A DNA stretch of 59,910 nucleotides from Franzmannia pantelleriensis (GTDB taxonomy: Bacteria; Pseudomonadota; Gammaproteobacteria; Pseudomonadales; Halomonadaceae), in NCBI RefSeq assembly GCF_900102875.1, contig NZ_FNGH01000008.1, positions 174,788-234,697 of the forward strand. The letters run 5' to 3'. The notes under the pieces are model-generated. The model did not search any database. It had not been told where the DNA came from and saw only the letters and a list, made by a program, of their open reading frames with translations. Shown piece after piece: positions 46,082 to 57,285 of the stretch (position 1 is the stretch's first letter; each line of letters starts with the position of its first letter). A program made the position numbers and the translations under genes.

Positions 46082-47224
46082 ATGGCCCCCGCCGCCGATC
46101 GCTATACGGCCGGGCTCAATGTCTATCGGGTAGGCGGCGCGGTGCGCGATGCACGGCTGGGTTGGCCGGTATATGACAACGACTGGGTAGTGGTCGGCGC
46201 CACACCGGAGGAGATGCGACGGCGCGGCTTCAAGCCGGTAGGGCGCGACTTCCCGGTCTTCCTGCATCCCCATAGCCACGAGGAGTACGCCCTGGCGCGC
46301 ACCGAGCGCAAGGCCGGTCACGGATATACCGGCTTCGTAGTGCATGCCAGCCCCGAGGTGACCCTCGACGAGGACCTGGCGCGGCGCGATCTGACCATCA
46401 ACGCCATGGCCGAAGACGCCAATGGACGGCTGGTCGACCCCTTCCACGGCAGCGATGACCTGGCCGTTGGCCTGCTGCGCCACGTCTCGCCAGCGTTTGC
46501 CGAAGATCCGCTACGGGTGCTACGCACGGCGCGCTTCCTGGCCCGCTATCAGGGGCTCGGCTTTTGCATCGCCGACACCACGCTCGAGCTGATGAGCGAG
46601 TTGGCGGCTAGCGGCGAACTGGCCCACCTGGCTGCCGAGCGCGTCTGGGGAGAAACCGAAAAAGCCCTCGCCGAGCCGCATCCTGAGGCCTATTTTGCGA
46701 CTCTCGATCGCTGTGGTGCGCTGGCGCGGCTGATGCCCGAGCTCAAGGGTGAACCGGCAGCGTTCACCGAGGCGCTGGCGCGTCTCGAACGGGTGCCGGA
46801 AGAGCCGCTTGACGATCTTGTCGGAGCGCTGCCGCGCTGGCGCTGGGCGCGGTTGGTCGAGCATCTCGACGACGCCGAACGCGAGGCCCTGGCCAAGCGT
46901 TTGCGCCTGCCCAACGCCTACGTCGATCTGGCACGGCAGGTGGCGCTGAGCCGCGCGCTATGGCGCCAGGCGCATCCGGACGCGGCGGCTATCCTGGCCT
47001 GGTTGGACGCCATCGACGCCTGGCGGCGCAGCGTTCGCGTGGTGCCGTTGATCTCGCTGGTCAGCCTCGAGCGGCCGGCGCTGGCCGACGATCTGGCGCT
47101 GGCCTGGCGGTTGGCCCAGCAGGTGGTCCCGCGGCTGCTGCTCGAAGAGGGCTATCGCGGCAAGGCGTTGGGCGAGGAAGTGCGTCGGCGGCGCTATCAG
47201 GTGATCGCCGACGCCTTGATATAA
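46082..47224 (+). CDS. cca: CCA-adding tRNA nucleotidyltransferase (no HD domain)
   Basis: 380-aa class II nucleotidyltransferase that repairs or adds the 3' [17 protein letters not shown], catalytic DxD as [11 protein letters not shown], then [10 protein letters not shown] and [16 protein letters not shown]. The C-terminal third lacks the HD phosphohydrolase motif of E. coli Cca and instead has helical sequence. ATG 46082 follows 1 nt after the glpE stop, so translation is probably coupled. Convergent with folK, 15 nt away. Confidence 0.94.
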   Translation: MAPAADRYTAGLNVYRVGGAVRDARLGWPVYDNDWVVVGATPEEMRRRGFKPVGRDFPVFLHPHSHEEYALARTERKAGHGYTGFVVHASPEVTLDEDLARRDLTINAMAEDANGRLVDPFHGSDDLAVGLLRHVSPAFAEDPLRVLRTARFLARYQGLGFCIADTTLELMSELAASGELAHLAAERVWGETEKALAEPHPEAYFATLDRCGALARLMPELKGEPAAFTEALARLERVPEEPLDDLVGALPRWRWARLVEHLDDAEREALAKRLRLPNAYVDLARQVALSRALWRQAHPDAAAILAWLDAIDAWRRSVRVVPLISLVSLERPALADDLALAWRLAQQVVPRLLLEEGYRGKALGEEVRRRRYQVIADALI

Positions 47225-47239
47225 GGCGTGTCGGACACG

Positions 47240-47770
47240 TCAGCGGGCGCGTGAAATGGGGGTGCCCCGCCAGCAAAAGTCCACCGGCCATAGCGGCTGC
47301 CGGCGGGCCGGCTCGCTCTCGGCGAAGCGTGCCCAGAGGGTCGTGTAGCGCTGGCCGTTGCACGGGTGGCGGTGGTCGGGCAGCAGCTCGGCCAGCGGCC
47401 GTAGCACGAAGGCGTGCTTGTCGATCTCGTCACGCGGCAGGGCCACTCCGTCGACCACTCCGCAGGCATCGCCCACCGTGAGCAGGTCGATGTCCAGCGT
47501 GCGCGGACTGAACTTGGGGCTGTCCTGGCGCCGTCCGTTGGCGTACTCCAGGGTCTTGCACCAGCGCTGGAGCTCGCCCACGCCCAGCTCGGTCTCGAAG
47601 GCCGCCACCAGGTTGTAGAAGTTACGCCCGTCCTCGAACCCCACCGGCTCGCTCTCGAAGACGCGTGATATGCGCAGCGCAGTGAAATGCTCGGCGAGCG
47701 CGTCGAGGCATGCCCGCACGTGATGGTCGCGCTGGATATTGCTGCCGATGCTGACCGTCACCAGGGCCAT
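47240..47770 (-). CDS. folK: 2-amino-4-hydroxy-6-hydroxymethyldihydropteridine diphosphokinase
   Basis: 176-aa HPPK of folate synthesis: VTVSIGSNIQRDHHVRACLDAL at the start, FYNLVAAFET, and the signature PRTLDIDLL. ATG 47770 overlaps the folB stop (TGATG). The C-terminus has about 15 extra residues compared with short HPPKs. The short frame beyond 47770 is not coding. Confidence 0.93.
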   Translation of the reverse strand: MALVTVSIGSNIQRDHHVRACLDALAEHFTALRISRVFESEPVGFEDGRNFYNLVAAFETELGVGELQRWCKTLEYANGRRQDSPKFSPRTLDIDLLTVGDACGVVDGVALPRDEIDKHAFVLRPLAELLPDHRHPCNGQRYTTLWARFAESEPARRQPLWPVDFCWRGTPISRAR

Positions 47771-48129
47771 CACGACCACTCCCGCTCGATGCGTACGCCC
47801 ACCGCGGCGGCGGCGGCGACGGCACCGGGCTTGCGCACCGTCAGCCGCAGCCAAGCGATGGCGAACTCCTCATGCAGCAGGGTGGCCAGCCGCTCGGCGA
47901 AGGTTTCGACCAGTGCAAAAGCCTGCTCGTCGGCGAAATGCGCAATACGCTGACTGATGGCAGCATAGTCAAGCGTCAGGGAGATATCGTCGTCGGCGGC
48001 GGCGGCACGGATATCCGTGGCCAGCTCGAGATCGAGCAGCAGGCGCTGCTGGATATCACGCTCCCAGTCATAGACGCCGATCACGGTCTCCACCGCCAGC
48101 GCTTCGATGATCACTCGATCACTGTGCAT
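47770..48129 (-). CDS. folB: dihydroneopterin aldolase
   Basis: 119-aa tunnelling-fold enzyme of folate synthesis making 6-hydroxymethyl-dihydropterin. MHSDRVIIEALAVETVIGVYDWERDIQQ at the start, DYAAISQRI in the middle, LVETFAERLA with the catalytic Glu, LTVRKPGAV near the end. Start ATG 48129; earlier in-frame codons to 48183 are not needed. It is directly upstream of folK and divergent from plsY. Confidence 0.94.
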   Translation of the reverse strand: MHSDRVIIEALAVETVIGVYDWERDIQQRLLLDLELATDIRAAAADDDISLTLDYAAISQRIAHFADEQAFALVETFAERLATLLHEEFAIAWLRLTVRKPGAVAAAAAVGVRIEREWS

Positions 48130-48267
48130 CCCTGTCCCCCATACCGCTGGCTCATGACGAAGCGGCGATTGTACTGTAGCCATGCTGCCAACGATAGGAA
48201 GGCGCGGCTACCGCTGGGACCGCAAGGCTGGCAGAATCGAGGCATCCTTCGCCGCGGTGCGCTTGCC

Positions 48268-48891
48268 ATGTCGTCAGTCGAACTGCTGCTCGTGACTCTG
48301 CTGTTGATGGCGCTGGCCTACGCCTGCGGCGGCTGGCTGGGGGCGCTCAGCGTGTGCCGCTGGGCCGGCGTGCGCGACCCGCGCCTGGCCGGATCGCGCA
48401 ACCCGGGCTTCTCCAACGTGCTGCGGCTGTATGGCAGCCGCCTGGCGCTGGCCACGCTACTACTGGATGCTGCCAAGGGCATGCCGGCGCTGTTGCTGTC
48501 CAAGGGGGTGGGGTTGCCGGCCTGGGCGCAAGGGTTGGTCGGGTTGGGGGTGCTGCTGGGCCACAGCTATCCGCTGTGGCACCGCTTTCGCGGTGGTAAG
48601 GCAGTGGCCAGTGCCTTCGGCGTGCTATTGGTGCTGACGCCCTGGGTGGCGCTGCTTTGCGCGCTGCTATGGGCGCTGCTGGCGTGGCGGGTGCGCACCG
48701 CGGCGGTGGCCTCGTTGGCCACCGCCTGCCTGGCGCCGATGGCCAGCTGGTGGCTGGCGCCGGACTTCGTATGGGTGGTCAGCGCCTTTGCGCTGTTGGT
48801 GGTGGCCCGGCATGTCTGGAGCATCCGCCGTCTGGGCGGTGGGGGAGAGCTGCGATTTCGGCGGCGCGGCGTCAGGCCGCCGGAGGAGTGA
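48268..48891 (+). CDS. plsY: acyl-phosphate:glycerol-3-phosphate acyltransferase
   Basis: 207-aa membrane enzyme with about five helices that makes lysophosphatidic acid from acyl-phosphate. Family motifs are [16 protein letters not shown] (variant of GSGNxGxTN), [13 protein letters not shown] and [18 protein letters not shown]. No Shine-Dalgarno is obvious; ATG 48268 is the first fitting start (a longer frame upstream is a folB shadow). The last 20 bp overlap the tsaD 3' end on the other strand. Confidence 0.93.
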   Translation: MSSVELLLVTLLLMALAYACGGWLGALSVCRWAGVRDPRLAGSRNPGFSNVLRLYGSRLALATLLLDAAKGMPALLLSKGVGLPAWAQGLVGLGVLLGHSYPLWHRFRGGKAVASAFGVLLVLTPWVALLCALLWALLAWRVRTAAVASLATACLAPMASWWLAPDFVWVVSAFALLVVARHVWSIRRLGGGGELRFRRRGVRPPEE

Positions 48892-49903
48892 GGTGGTCGA
48901 GTGGCCAGCGCGGCACCGCGAGCATGCTGGCGGCATCGCGCTCACCGGCTAGCAGGCGCTGGGCTCCCGCATACGCAATCATCGCGCCGTTGTCGGTGCA
49001 GAAGCGCCCGCGCGGGTAGTAGGCGCGGGCGCCGCGCTTGGCGCACTCGTGCTCGAGGCGCTCACGCAGGCGTCGATTGGCGCTGACGCCGCCGGCCACC
49101 ACCAGACGTGTCTGACCGCTGGCGTCAAGCGCGCGGCGACACTTGATCACCAGGGTATCCACCACCGCTTCTTCGAAGGCGCGGGCCACGTCGGCGCGGG
49201 CCTGGTCGTCGAGCGCACCGGTCGCCTCGAGTTGGCGAATCGCGGTCAGGGTGTGGGTCTTGAGCCCCGAGAAGCTGAAGTCGAGCCCCGGGCGGTCGGT
49301 CATCGGGCGCGGAAAGCGCAGCCGCTTGGGGTCGCCACGCTCTGCCAGGCGGGCGATATGCGGGCCGCCGGGATAGTCGAGGCCGAGCATCTTGGCGGCC
49401 TTGTCGAAGGCTTCGCCAGCGGCATCGTCCACCGACTCGCCGAGCAGCCGGTAGCGCCCGAGCCCGAGCACTTCGACCAACTGGGTGTGGCCGCCTGAGA
49501 CCAGCAGCGCCACGAACGGAAAGTCGGGGGCCTCGTCCTCGAGCATCGGCGCCAGCAGATGCCCTTCCATATGATGCACGCCGAGCACCGGGATCCCGAG
49601 GGCGCGGGCCATGCCGTGAGCCGTGGCAGCACCGACCATCAGTGCGCCAACCAGGCCGGGGCCAGCGGTATAGGCGATGCCGTCGAGGTCGCGGCGGCCC
49701 AGGCCTGCCTCACCGAGCACCTCGTCGATCAGCGGCAGCAGACGCCGGGTATGGTCGCGGGATGCCAGTTCCGGCACCACGCCCCCAAAGTCGGCATGCA
49801 TCGCCACCTGGCTGTAGAGGGCGTCGGCGAGCAGGCCGCGCTGGCTGTCGAACAAGGCGACACCGGTCTCGTCGCAGGAGGTTTCGATCCCCAGTACGCG
49901 CAT
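48872..49903 (-). CDS. tsaD: tRNA N6-threonylcarbamoyladenosine transferase subunit TsaD
   Basis: 343-aa ASKHA protein that transfers threonylcarbamoyl to A37 of ANN-decoding tRNAs. [19 protein letters not shown] at the N-terminus, [12 protein letters not shown], and the metal-binding HHMEGH (about 111-116), [11 protein letters not shown] and [16 protein letters not shown] 49903 is chosen because it starts the family core; 29 upstream in-frame codons are excluded. It is divergent from rpsU, as in most gammaproteobacteria. Confidence 0.96.
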   Translation of the reverse strand: MRVLGIETSCDETGVALFDSQRGLLADALYSQVAMHADFGGVVPELASRDHTRRLLPLIDEVLGEAGLGRRDLDGIAYTAGPGLVGALMVGAATAHGMARALGIPVLGVHHMEGHLLAPMLEDEAPDFPFVALLVSGGHTQLVEVLGLGRYRLLGESVDDAAGEAFDKAAKMLGLDYPGGPHIARLAERGDPKRLRFPRPMTDRPGLDFSFSGLKTHTLTAIRQLEATGALDDQARADVARAFEEAVVDTLVIKCRRALDASGQTRLVVAGGVSANRRLRERLEHECAKRGARAYYPRGRFCTDNGAMIAYAGAQRLLAGERDAASMLAVPRWPLDHLTPPAA

Positions 49904-49984
49904 CTTGGCGGGCTTCCATGGTCGCTGTGGGGCGCTCATTCTACGTGCTTTACGAGGTCGGGGGCAGGGTCCTGGCCGGGAAAT

Positions 49985-50013
49985 TTGCAAACCGCGGAGA
50001 CGACGACTAGACT
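49985..50013 (+). promoter_or_regulatory. promoter of the rpsU-dnaG-rpoD operon
   Basis: TTGCAA (49985-49990), a 17-nt spacer and TAGACT (50008-50013) in the tsaD-rpsU gap. The leader to rpsU would be about 170 nt. I see no obvious LexA box in it. Confidence 0.6.
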
Positions 50014-50190
50014 ACTGTGCGCTGTAAGACTGGGTCGTGCGCCCGGGATGCACTTTTTCTTTCGCTTCTCCCTTTCGCTGACACGCCTGTTCTCACGGCG
50101 ACGTCAGCCAGTGACGAAACGCGTAAGGGACGTGGTTCCCTAGGCGTGCGTTCAAACCGAACTCATGATTCCAAGGTAGGTGAGTGCTTA

Positions 50191-50406
50191 ATGCCTTCTG
50201 TCAAAGTACGTGATAACGAGCCGTTCGACGTTGCTCTGCGTCGCTTCAAGCGTTCCTGTGAAAAAGCCGGTGTTCTCTCCGAAGTGCGTCGTCGCGAGCA
50301 CTATGAGAAGCCGACTGCCGAGCGTAAGCGCAAGGCCGCAGCCGCTGTCAAGCGTCACGCCAAGAAGCTGCAGCGTGAGCGCAAGCGTTTCGAACGGTTG
50401 TATTGA
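50191..50406 (+). CDS. rpsU: 30S ribosomal protein S21
   Basis: 71-aa very basic protein: [29 protein letters not shown] followed by the Lys/Arg-rich helix ending [21 protein letters not shown] precedes ATG 50191. First gene of the macromolecular-synthesis operon; a strong terminator between it and dnaG explains how S21 can be made in excess over primase. Confidence 0.97.
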   Translation: MPSVKVRDNEPFDVALRRFKRSCEKAGVLSEVRRREHYEKPTAERKRKAAAAVKRHAKKLQRERKRFERLY

Positions 50407-50460
50407 TCCGTACTGGGAGCGGTCGCCGTCGCGTTGACTGACCGTTCCAAGAGGGACGCC

Positions 50461-50493
50461 AAGCGGCCGCCAATTCGGTGGCCGCTTGTTTTT
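50461..50493 (+). terminator. terminator between rpsU and dnaG
   Basis: An 11-bp stem (50461-50471 with 50477-50487, one G-U pair), 5-nt loop AATTC, then GTTTTT. Textbook intrinsic terminator; partial readthrough would supply dnaG. Confidence 0.9.
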
Positions 50494-50552
50494 CACGCGC
50501 CGCTAATGCTCATGCGAGCCTTGGTGGGTGCGTTTCAGGATCGCTGAGGTTC

Positions 50553-52352
50553 ATGGCCGGGCAAATTCCGCAACGCTTCATCGATGATCTGCTGGCTCGC
50601 GTCGACGTGGTCGAGGTGGTGGGTGAGCGCGTGCAGCTCAAGAAGAGCGGCCGTAATCACTCGGGCCTGTGTCCATTTCATCAGGAAAAGTCGCCTTCCT
50701 TCACCGTCAGTCATGACAAGCAGTTCTATCACTGCTTCGGCTGCGGGGCACACGGCAATGCGCTGCGTTTCCTGATGGAGTACGACAATCTACGTTTTCC
50801 TGAGGCGGTCGAGCAGTTGGCTGCCCGGCAGGGCATGGAAGTCCCCCGGGAAGGTGCCGACGACCCCCATGCCCAGGCGCGGGAGAAGAAGCGCAAGCAG
50901 GGCGTCAACCTGCTCGAGCTGGCGGCGCGCTTCTTCCGCGAGCGAATGAAGATGGCCGAGGGGCAAGCGGCACGCGGTTACCTCGAGCGCCGCGGCTTGT
51001 CGCCCCAGGTAGTCGAGGAGTACGGGATTGGCTTTGCGCCCAACGACTGGGAGGCGCTCAAGCGCCACCTGGGCGAGCAGGGCATCAGCGAGGCGGTGCA
51101 GGTCGAGTACGGGTTGCTGATACACCGCGAGGATAGCGGCCGTACCTACGATCGCTTCCGTGACCGGGTGATGTTTCCGATCCGCGACGTCAAGGGCAAC
51201 ACCATCGCGTTCGGTGGGCGGGTGCTCGGTGACGCCAAGCCCAAGTACTTGAACTCGCCGGAAACGCCGGTGTTTCACAAGGGGCGTGAGCTGTATGGGT
51301 TGTACGAGGCGCGTCAGGCCCATCGCCAGCTGGAGCGGGTGCTGATCGTCGAGGGCTACATGGACGTGGTGGCGCTGGCCCAGTTCGGCATCCGCAATGC
51401 AGTGGCGACCCTGGGCACCTCGACCAGCGAGGACCACCTGACGCGGCTGTTCCGGATGGTCGACGAGGTGGTGTTCTGCTTCGACGGCGACCGCGCCGGG
51501 CGGCAGGCTGCGACCCGAGCGCTGGAAACGGTGCTGCCGCTGATGATCGATGGTCGCCAGGCGCGCTTTCTGTTCCTGCCCGAGGGCGAGGATCCGGATA
51601 CCCTGGTACGCAGCGAAGGGACGGAGGCCTTCCAGGACCGCGTGACCTGCGCCAGCCCGCTGTCGGAGTTCCTGTTCGATCAGGCGGCAGCGGGGCGCGA
51701 CCTGGCACGCATCGAGGAGCGCGAACGCTACGCCAGTCAGGTGCTCAAGGCGCTGGCTCGGCTGCCGGAGGGGGTGCTCAAGTCGCTGCTGCTCAGTGAG
51801 TTGGCCAAGCGCACCGGCGTCGAGCAGGCCCGCTTCGAGTCGCTACTGGCCGTGCCGGATCCCGTGGCAGCGCCGGTGGCCGAGGCGGCTGCCGAGGCAC
51901 CGCGTGGCGAGCGCCCCGCTGCATCGCATGGCGCTCTGAGTCTGGCGGCGCGAGCGCTGCAGCTGCTGGTGCACGAGCCGGGCCTGGTAACAAGGCTGCC
52001 GGAGCACGACGACTGGTGTCCCGAAGGTGACCCGGATGGGGCACTGTGCCGCGAGGTGATCGCACTGATTCGCGCCGGTGGCTACCGCAGTGCCCAGGTG
52101 CTGCTGGCACACTTTCACGGCACCCAGGACGGTGAGCGACTGGCGGCGCTGGCGCGCCGTGAGCTGCTGATTCCCCGCGCTAATCGCGGTGCCGAGCTGG
52201 ATGGGCTGGTGAGTTACTTCATGCGCAATCGCCAGCAGCCCACTCGCCAGCAGGAGATCGACACATTGTTGGAAAGAAAGCGTCAGGGAGAGACGTTGAC
52301 GGCCGAGGAGCGGCAGCGCCTCATGAGCTTGTTGTCAGAGGCAGAAAAATGA
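50553..52352 (+). CDS. dnaG: DNA primase
   Basis: 599-aa primase making RNA primers at the fork. N-terminal zinc finger with Cys40, His43, Cys61 and Cys64 (CPFH, HCFGC), catalytic core with TOPRIM motifs (RVLIVEGYMDVVAL near 262, CFDGDRAGRQAA near 309) and a C-terminal DnaB-interacting helical domain (from about 450). ATG 50553 has GAGGT very close and AGGA further up. Conserved rpsU-dnaG-rpoD order. Confidence 0.97.
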   Translation: MAGQIPQRFIDDLLARVDVVEVVGERVQLKKSGRNHSGLCPFHQEKSPSFTVSHDKQFYHCFGCGAHGNALRFLMEYDNLRFPEAVEQLAARQGMEVPREGADDPHAQAREKKRKQGVNLLELAARFFRERMKMAEGQAARGYLERRGLSPQVVEEYGIGFAPNDWEALKRHLGEQGISEAVQVEYGLLIHREDSGRTYDRFRDRVMFPIRDVKGNTIAFGGRVLGDAKPKYLNSPETPVFHKGRELYGLYEARQAHRQLERVLIVEGYMDVVALAQFGIRNAVATLGTSTSEDHLTRLFRMVDEVVFCFDGDRAGRQAATRALETVLPLMIDGRQARFLFLPEGEDPDTLVRSEGTEAFQDRVTCASPLSEFLFDQAAAGRDLARIEERERYASQVLKALARLPEGVLKSLLLSELAKRTGVEQARFESLLAVPDPVAAPVAEAAAEAPRGERPAASHGALSLAARALQLLVHEPGLVTRLPEHDDWCPEGDPDGALCREVIALIRAGGYRSAQVLLAHFHGTQDGERLAALARRELLIPRANRGAELDGLVSYFMRNRQQPTRQQEIDTLLERKRQGETLTAEERQRLMSLLSEAEK

Positions 52353-52585
52353 TCGGTTGAGGCCTTTATTGGCGTCAGGGTTGAATTGTTGCCCAGCATC
52401 ACCATCTAAGGGGGAGCAAAGCCACCGCTGGCGTGAGCCTAACCGAATAAACTAACACACCTGAACGTCGGCGCAAACGCATCACTGGCGGACCCCTATG
52501 GCGAGCAGCTATACTGGTCGGCTTCACGATTTTCTTCGCCTACCCGTTTGGGTGCTTCATTCTTCTTCGTCGAGATAGGGTTTCT
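52353..52585 (+). promoter_or_regulatory. dnaG-rpoD intergenic region
   Basis: 233 bp without a gene. A TATACT box (52510-52515) could be a -10 for an internal rpoD promoter, but no matching -35 is visible. No clear heat-shock consensus was found. A pyrimidine-rich stretch lies close to the rpoD ATG. Confidence 0.3.
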
Positions 52586-54421
<1,836 letters not shown>

Positions 54422-54442
54422 CGCCACCCGCGGTCCAGACCA

Positions 54443-54472
54443 GACGCCCGCCGCCGAAAGGTTGCGGGCGTC
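54443..54472 (+). terminator. terminator after rpoD
   Basis: 9-bp stem GACGCCCGC (54443-54451)/GCGGGCGTC (54464-54472), 12-nt loop, followed by TTGCGTT. It lies 20 bp from the end of the convergent lysR gene and may serve both directions. Confidence 0.7.
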
Positions 54473-54492
54473 TTGCGTTATGTCGTGCAGGG

Positions 54493-55422
54493 TCATGCCT
54501 CTGTCGGCACGCTGCGTCGGGCTTCTTCCACCAGCCAGTCGTGCACCGCAAGGACGCGGCGATCGTCGAGGGCGCCCGGGGCGTGCACGATGCCGTAGCG
54601 CTTGCCAGTCGCCACGCGCTGGGGGAATGGCGCGATCAGGGCGCCGCTCTTGAGCTCGCCGGTGATCAGCGTCTGGCGGGCGATGGCCACGCCCATGCCG
54701 GCAATCGCTGCCTCCATGGTCAGCTGGTTGCGATTGAAGGTGTAGCCACGGCGCACGTTGACATGCGGAGCGTCGATGGCATTCAGGTAGTGCTCCCACT
54801 CGGCATGGTCGTGGCTGCCGCGCCAGGCGGTGACGTCGTGCAGCAGTGGGTACCAGGCCAGGTCTTCCGGGGTAGATAGCGATGGCTTGCCGCGTAGCAA
54901 TGAGGGGGCGCAGACCGGGAAGATCACCTCATCCATCAGCGGCGTGATGGCGAGGCCCGGGTAGTGGCCGTCATTGAGGTCCAGGGCAAGGTCATAGTCG
55001 CCGTCACGCAGCGAGATGTTGCTGTCCTCGGCGACTACCTGCAGTTCGATGTCGGGGAAGCGCGCCTGCAGCCGCGGCAGGCGCGGCATCAGCCATTTGG
55101 CCAGAAACGATGGCACGCTGCGCAGGCGTAGAATGCCGCTCATCACGCCGCTGCGCAGGCGCCTGACCTCGAGGCCCACCGACTGGTAGGCGTCGTCGAC
55201 CACTGCTGCCAGTCGGCGGCCTTCGTCGGTTAGCTCGAGCTGCCGCGGCCGGCGCCGGAACAGCTTGAAGCCGAGGCGCTCTTCGAGCTGCTTGATCTGC
55301 TGGCTGACGGCGCCGGTGGTGACGTGCAGCTCCTCGGCGGCGCGGGTGAAAGAGAGGTGTCGGGCGCTGACCGCGAAAACTTTAAGCCAGGCGTGTGTCT
55401 GGGCGTTAAGTGAACGGCTCAT
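54493..55422 (-). CDS. LysR-family regulator divergent from L-serine dehydratase
   Basis: 309-aa regulator of the GcvA/AmpR-like LysR branch. HTH at the N-terminus (LSFTRAAEELHVTTGAVSQQIKQLEERLG), effector domain from about residue 95 with PSFLAKWLMPRLPRLQARFPDIELQ. It is divergent from sdaA, so it most likely controls serine catabolism. The 178-bp gap contains a TTTAGTTTAAGTAAA-like AT-rich stretch next to its start. Ligand unknown. Confidence 0.9.
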   Translation of the reverse strand: MSRSLNAQTHAWLKVFAVSARHLSFTRAAEELHVTTGAVSQQIKQLEERLGFKLFRRRPRQLELTDEGRRLAAVVDDAYQSVGLEVRRLRSGVMSGILRLRSVPSFLAKWLMPRLPRLQARFPDIELQVVAEDSNISLRDGDYDLALDLNDGHYPGLAITPLMDEVIFPVCAPSLLRGKPSLSTPEDLAWYPLLHDVTAWRGSHDHAEWEHYLNAIDAPHVNVRRGYTFNRNQLTMEAAIAGMGVAIARQTLITGELKSGALIAPFPQRVATGKRYGIVHAPGALDDRRVLAVHDWLVEEARRSVPTEA

Positions 55423-55509
55423 GGTTTAGTTTAAGTAAATCCAAAGCAAGATATTCTCGATTGTCGCCTATCTCATCCTGATTGAACATGGTTCCAACCC
55501 ATGAGCTAT

Positions 55510-55539
55510 CCTTGTTTTGGCGACGAACGCTGAACAAGG
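55510..55539. promoter_or_regulatory. inverted repeat upstream of sdaA
   Basis: CCTTGTT (55510-55516), 16 nt, AACAAGG (55533-55539): a perfect 7-bp inverted repeat in the lysR-sdaA gap. It is a candidate regulator-binding site or leader hairpin. No experimental link is known to me. Confidence 0.4.
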
Positions 55540-55600
55540 TTTAGTCAAACTGATTCAACGGCGCTGGGTGATGCCTAGTGGCCAAACCGGGAGCCGGATG

Positions 55601-56980
55601 ATGTCCATCAGCGTGTTCGACCTGTTCAAGATCGGCGTTGGGCCGTCGAGTTCACATACCGTAGGGCCGATGCGTGCCGCCTGCGACTTCGTCGCCGACC
55701 TGCGTGAGCGTGAGCTGCTCGAGCGGGTAGCGCGCATCGAGGTGCACCTCTACGGTTCGTTGTCGGCCACGGGCGAGGGCCATGGCACCGACCGCGCGGT
55801 GATAATGGGGCTGATGGGCGAGCAGCCGGATCGCATCGACCCCAGTGTCATCGCGCCCTGTATCGAAGAACTGCTCGAGTCGCATACCCTGATGCTCGAC
55901 AATCGCCTGGCGATTCCCTTCCTGTGGGCCCGCGATCTGCAGTGGCACGACGAGTGTCTGCCACACCACCCCAACGCCATGCGACTGGTGGCGCACGGCC
56001 ACAGCGAGACGCTGTACCGCAACACCTACTACTCGGTGGGCGGTGGCTTCGTCATCGATGAGCGCCAGGCGCAAGCCGGTGAGCTCGACAGCGATACCAC
56101 CGCACTGCCCTATGATTTCAACTCGGCGGCGGAGCTGATGGCACTGTGCCGCCTGCACGATATGCGTATCAGCGAGCTGATGCTCGAGAACGAGAAGGCG
56201 TGGCGCAGCGAGCAGGAGATCCGCGACGGCCTGTGGACGATCTGGCAGGCGATGTGTGACTGCATCGATACGGGCTTTTCCCACGAGGGCGTGCTGCCCG
56301 GCGGGCTCAACGTCAAGCGCCGCGCCGCTGCTCTGCATCGCCGCCTGGTGGCCATGGAGGGCAGCCACAGCCTGATCGCCTCGACTTTCTCCGCCATGGA
56401 TTGGGTCAATGTCTTCGCCCTGGCGGTCAACGAGGAGAACGCCGCCGGTGGGCGCATGGTCACCGCGCCCACCAACGGCGCCGCGGGTATCATCCCGGCG
56501 GTGCTTAGCTACTACATGAAGTTCCAGCCCGAGGCCAGCGAGCGCGATGTGGTCGACTTCCTGCTGGCTGCCGGGGCGGTGGGCATTCTGTGCAAGAAGA
56601 ACGCCTCGATCTCGGGGGCCGAGGTGGGGTGCCAGGGCGAGGTCGGCTCGGCCTGTGCGATGGCCGCCGCTGGGCTCGCCGAGGTGATGGGCGGCAGCGT
56701 CGGGCAGGTGGAGAACGCCGCTGAGATTGGCTTGGAGCATAACCTGGGGCTGACCTGTGACCCGGTGGGCGGGCTGGTGCAGGTGCCCTGCATCGAGCGT
56801 AACGCCATCGCCTCGGTGAAGGCGATCAATGCCGCGCAGATGGCGCTGCGCGGTGACGGTGAGCACTTCATCTCGCTGGACAAGGCCATTCGCACCATGC
56901 GCGACACCGGTGCCGATATGCAGGACAAGTACAAGGAGACCTCCCGTGGCGGGCTGGCGGTGAACGCCATCGAGTGTTGA
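55601..56980 (+). CDS. sdaA: L-serine ammonia-lyase (iron-sulfur dependent)
   Basis: 459-aa single-chain serine dehydratase that deaminates L-serine to pyruvate. The beta domain begins [24 protein letters not shown]. The alpha domain shows [30 protein letters not shown] and [18 protein letters not shown], whose cysteines hold the [4Fe-4S] cluster. ATG 55601 (or 55598) is chosen for GGGAG spacing; upstream codons from 55517 lie within the regulatory region. Confidence 0.95.
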   Translation: MSISVFDLFKIGVGPSSSHTVGPMRAACDFVADLRERELLERVARIEVHLYGSLSATGEGHGTDRAVIMGLMGEQPDRIDPSVIAPCIEELLESHTLMLDNRLAIPFLWARDLQWHDECLPHHPNAMRLVAHGHSETLYRNTYYSVGGGFVIDERQAQAGELDSDTTALPYDFNSAAELMALCRLHDMRISELMLENEKAWRSEQEIRDGLWTIWQAMCDCIDTGFSHEGVLPGGLNVKRRAAALHRRLVAMEGSHSLIASTFSAMDWVNVFALAVNEENAAGGRMVTAPTNGAAGIIPAVLSYYMKFQPEASERDVVDFLLAAGAVGILCKKNASISGAEVGCQGEVGSACAMAAAGLAEVMGGSVGQVENAAEIGLEHNLGLTCDPVGGLVQVPCIERNAIASVKAINAAQMALRGDGEHFISLDKAIRTMRDTGADMQDKYKETSRGGLAVNAIEC

Positions 56981-57285
56981 TCGGGGGCGCTGCGTGGCGC
57001 CTTTCGGCATCCTCCTGACGTCGCTTGCGTCGACGTCCTGTAGGCTTGCCCGTGCATTGGTTCACAACGCCGCTTGACGCTGTCCTGTCCAACAGGCGGG
57101 ATAGCAGTCGGCGACATGTAAGCATTAGGGTATAGTGGTTAGGATGCTAGCGCTGGCGTTAGCAGATTACGACTACCTAAGGCTCAAGCATCAATGTCAC
57201 TGGCAGAGCGCCCGTCAGCCACCCCGGTCACCATCAGCTGTGCCGACTGCAGTGCTCGATAGCGTCATCAAAGGGAGAGGCGTTC
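56981..57285 (+). promoter_or_regulatory. sdaA-crp/fnr intergenic region
   Basis: 305 bp without a gene. It holds a small GC-rich hairpin followed by TTTC after sdaA (weak terminator), a TATAGT -10-like box (57131-57136), and an imperfect inverted repeat GCTAGCG (57146-57152)/CGTTAGC (57157-57163) that could be an operator for the downstream regulator. The assignments are tentative. Confidence 0.35.

Noticed and set aside
47227-47239. CGTGTC-G-GACACG between cca and folK as a terminator
   Set aside because: It would form only a 5-bp stem with a 3-nt loop and no U-run, too weak to call.
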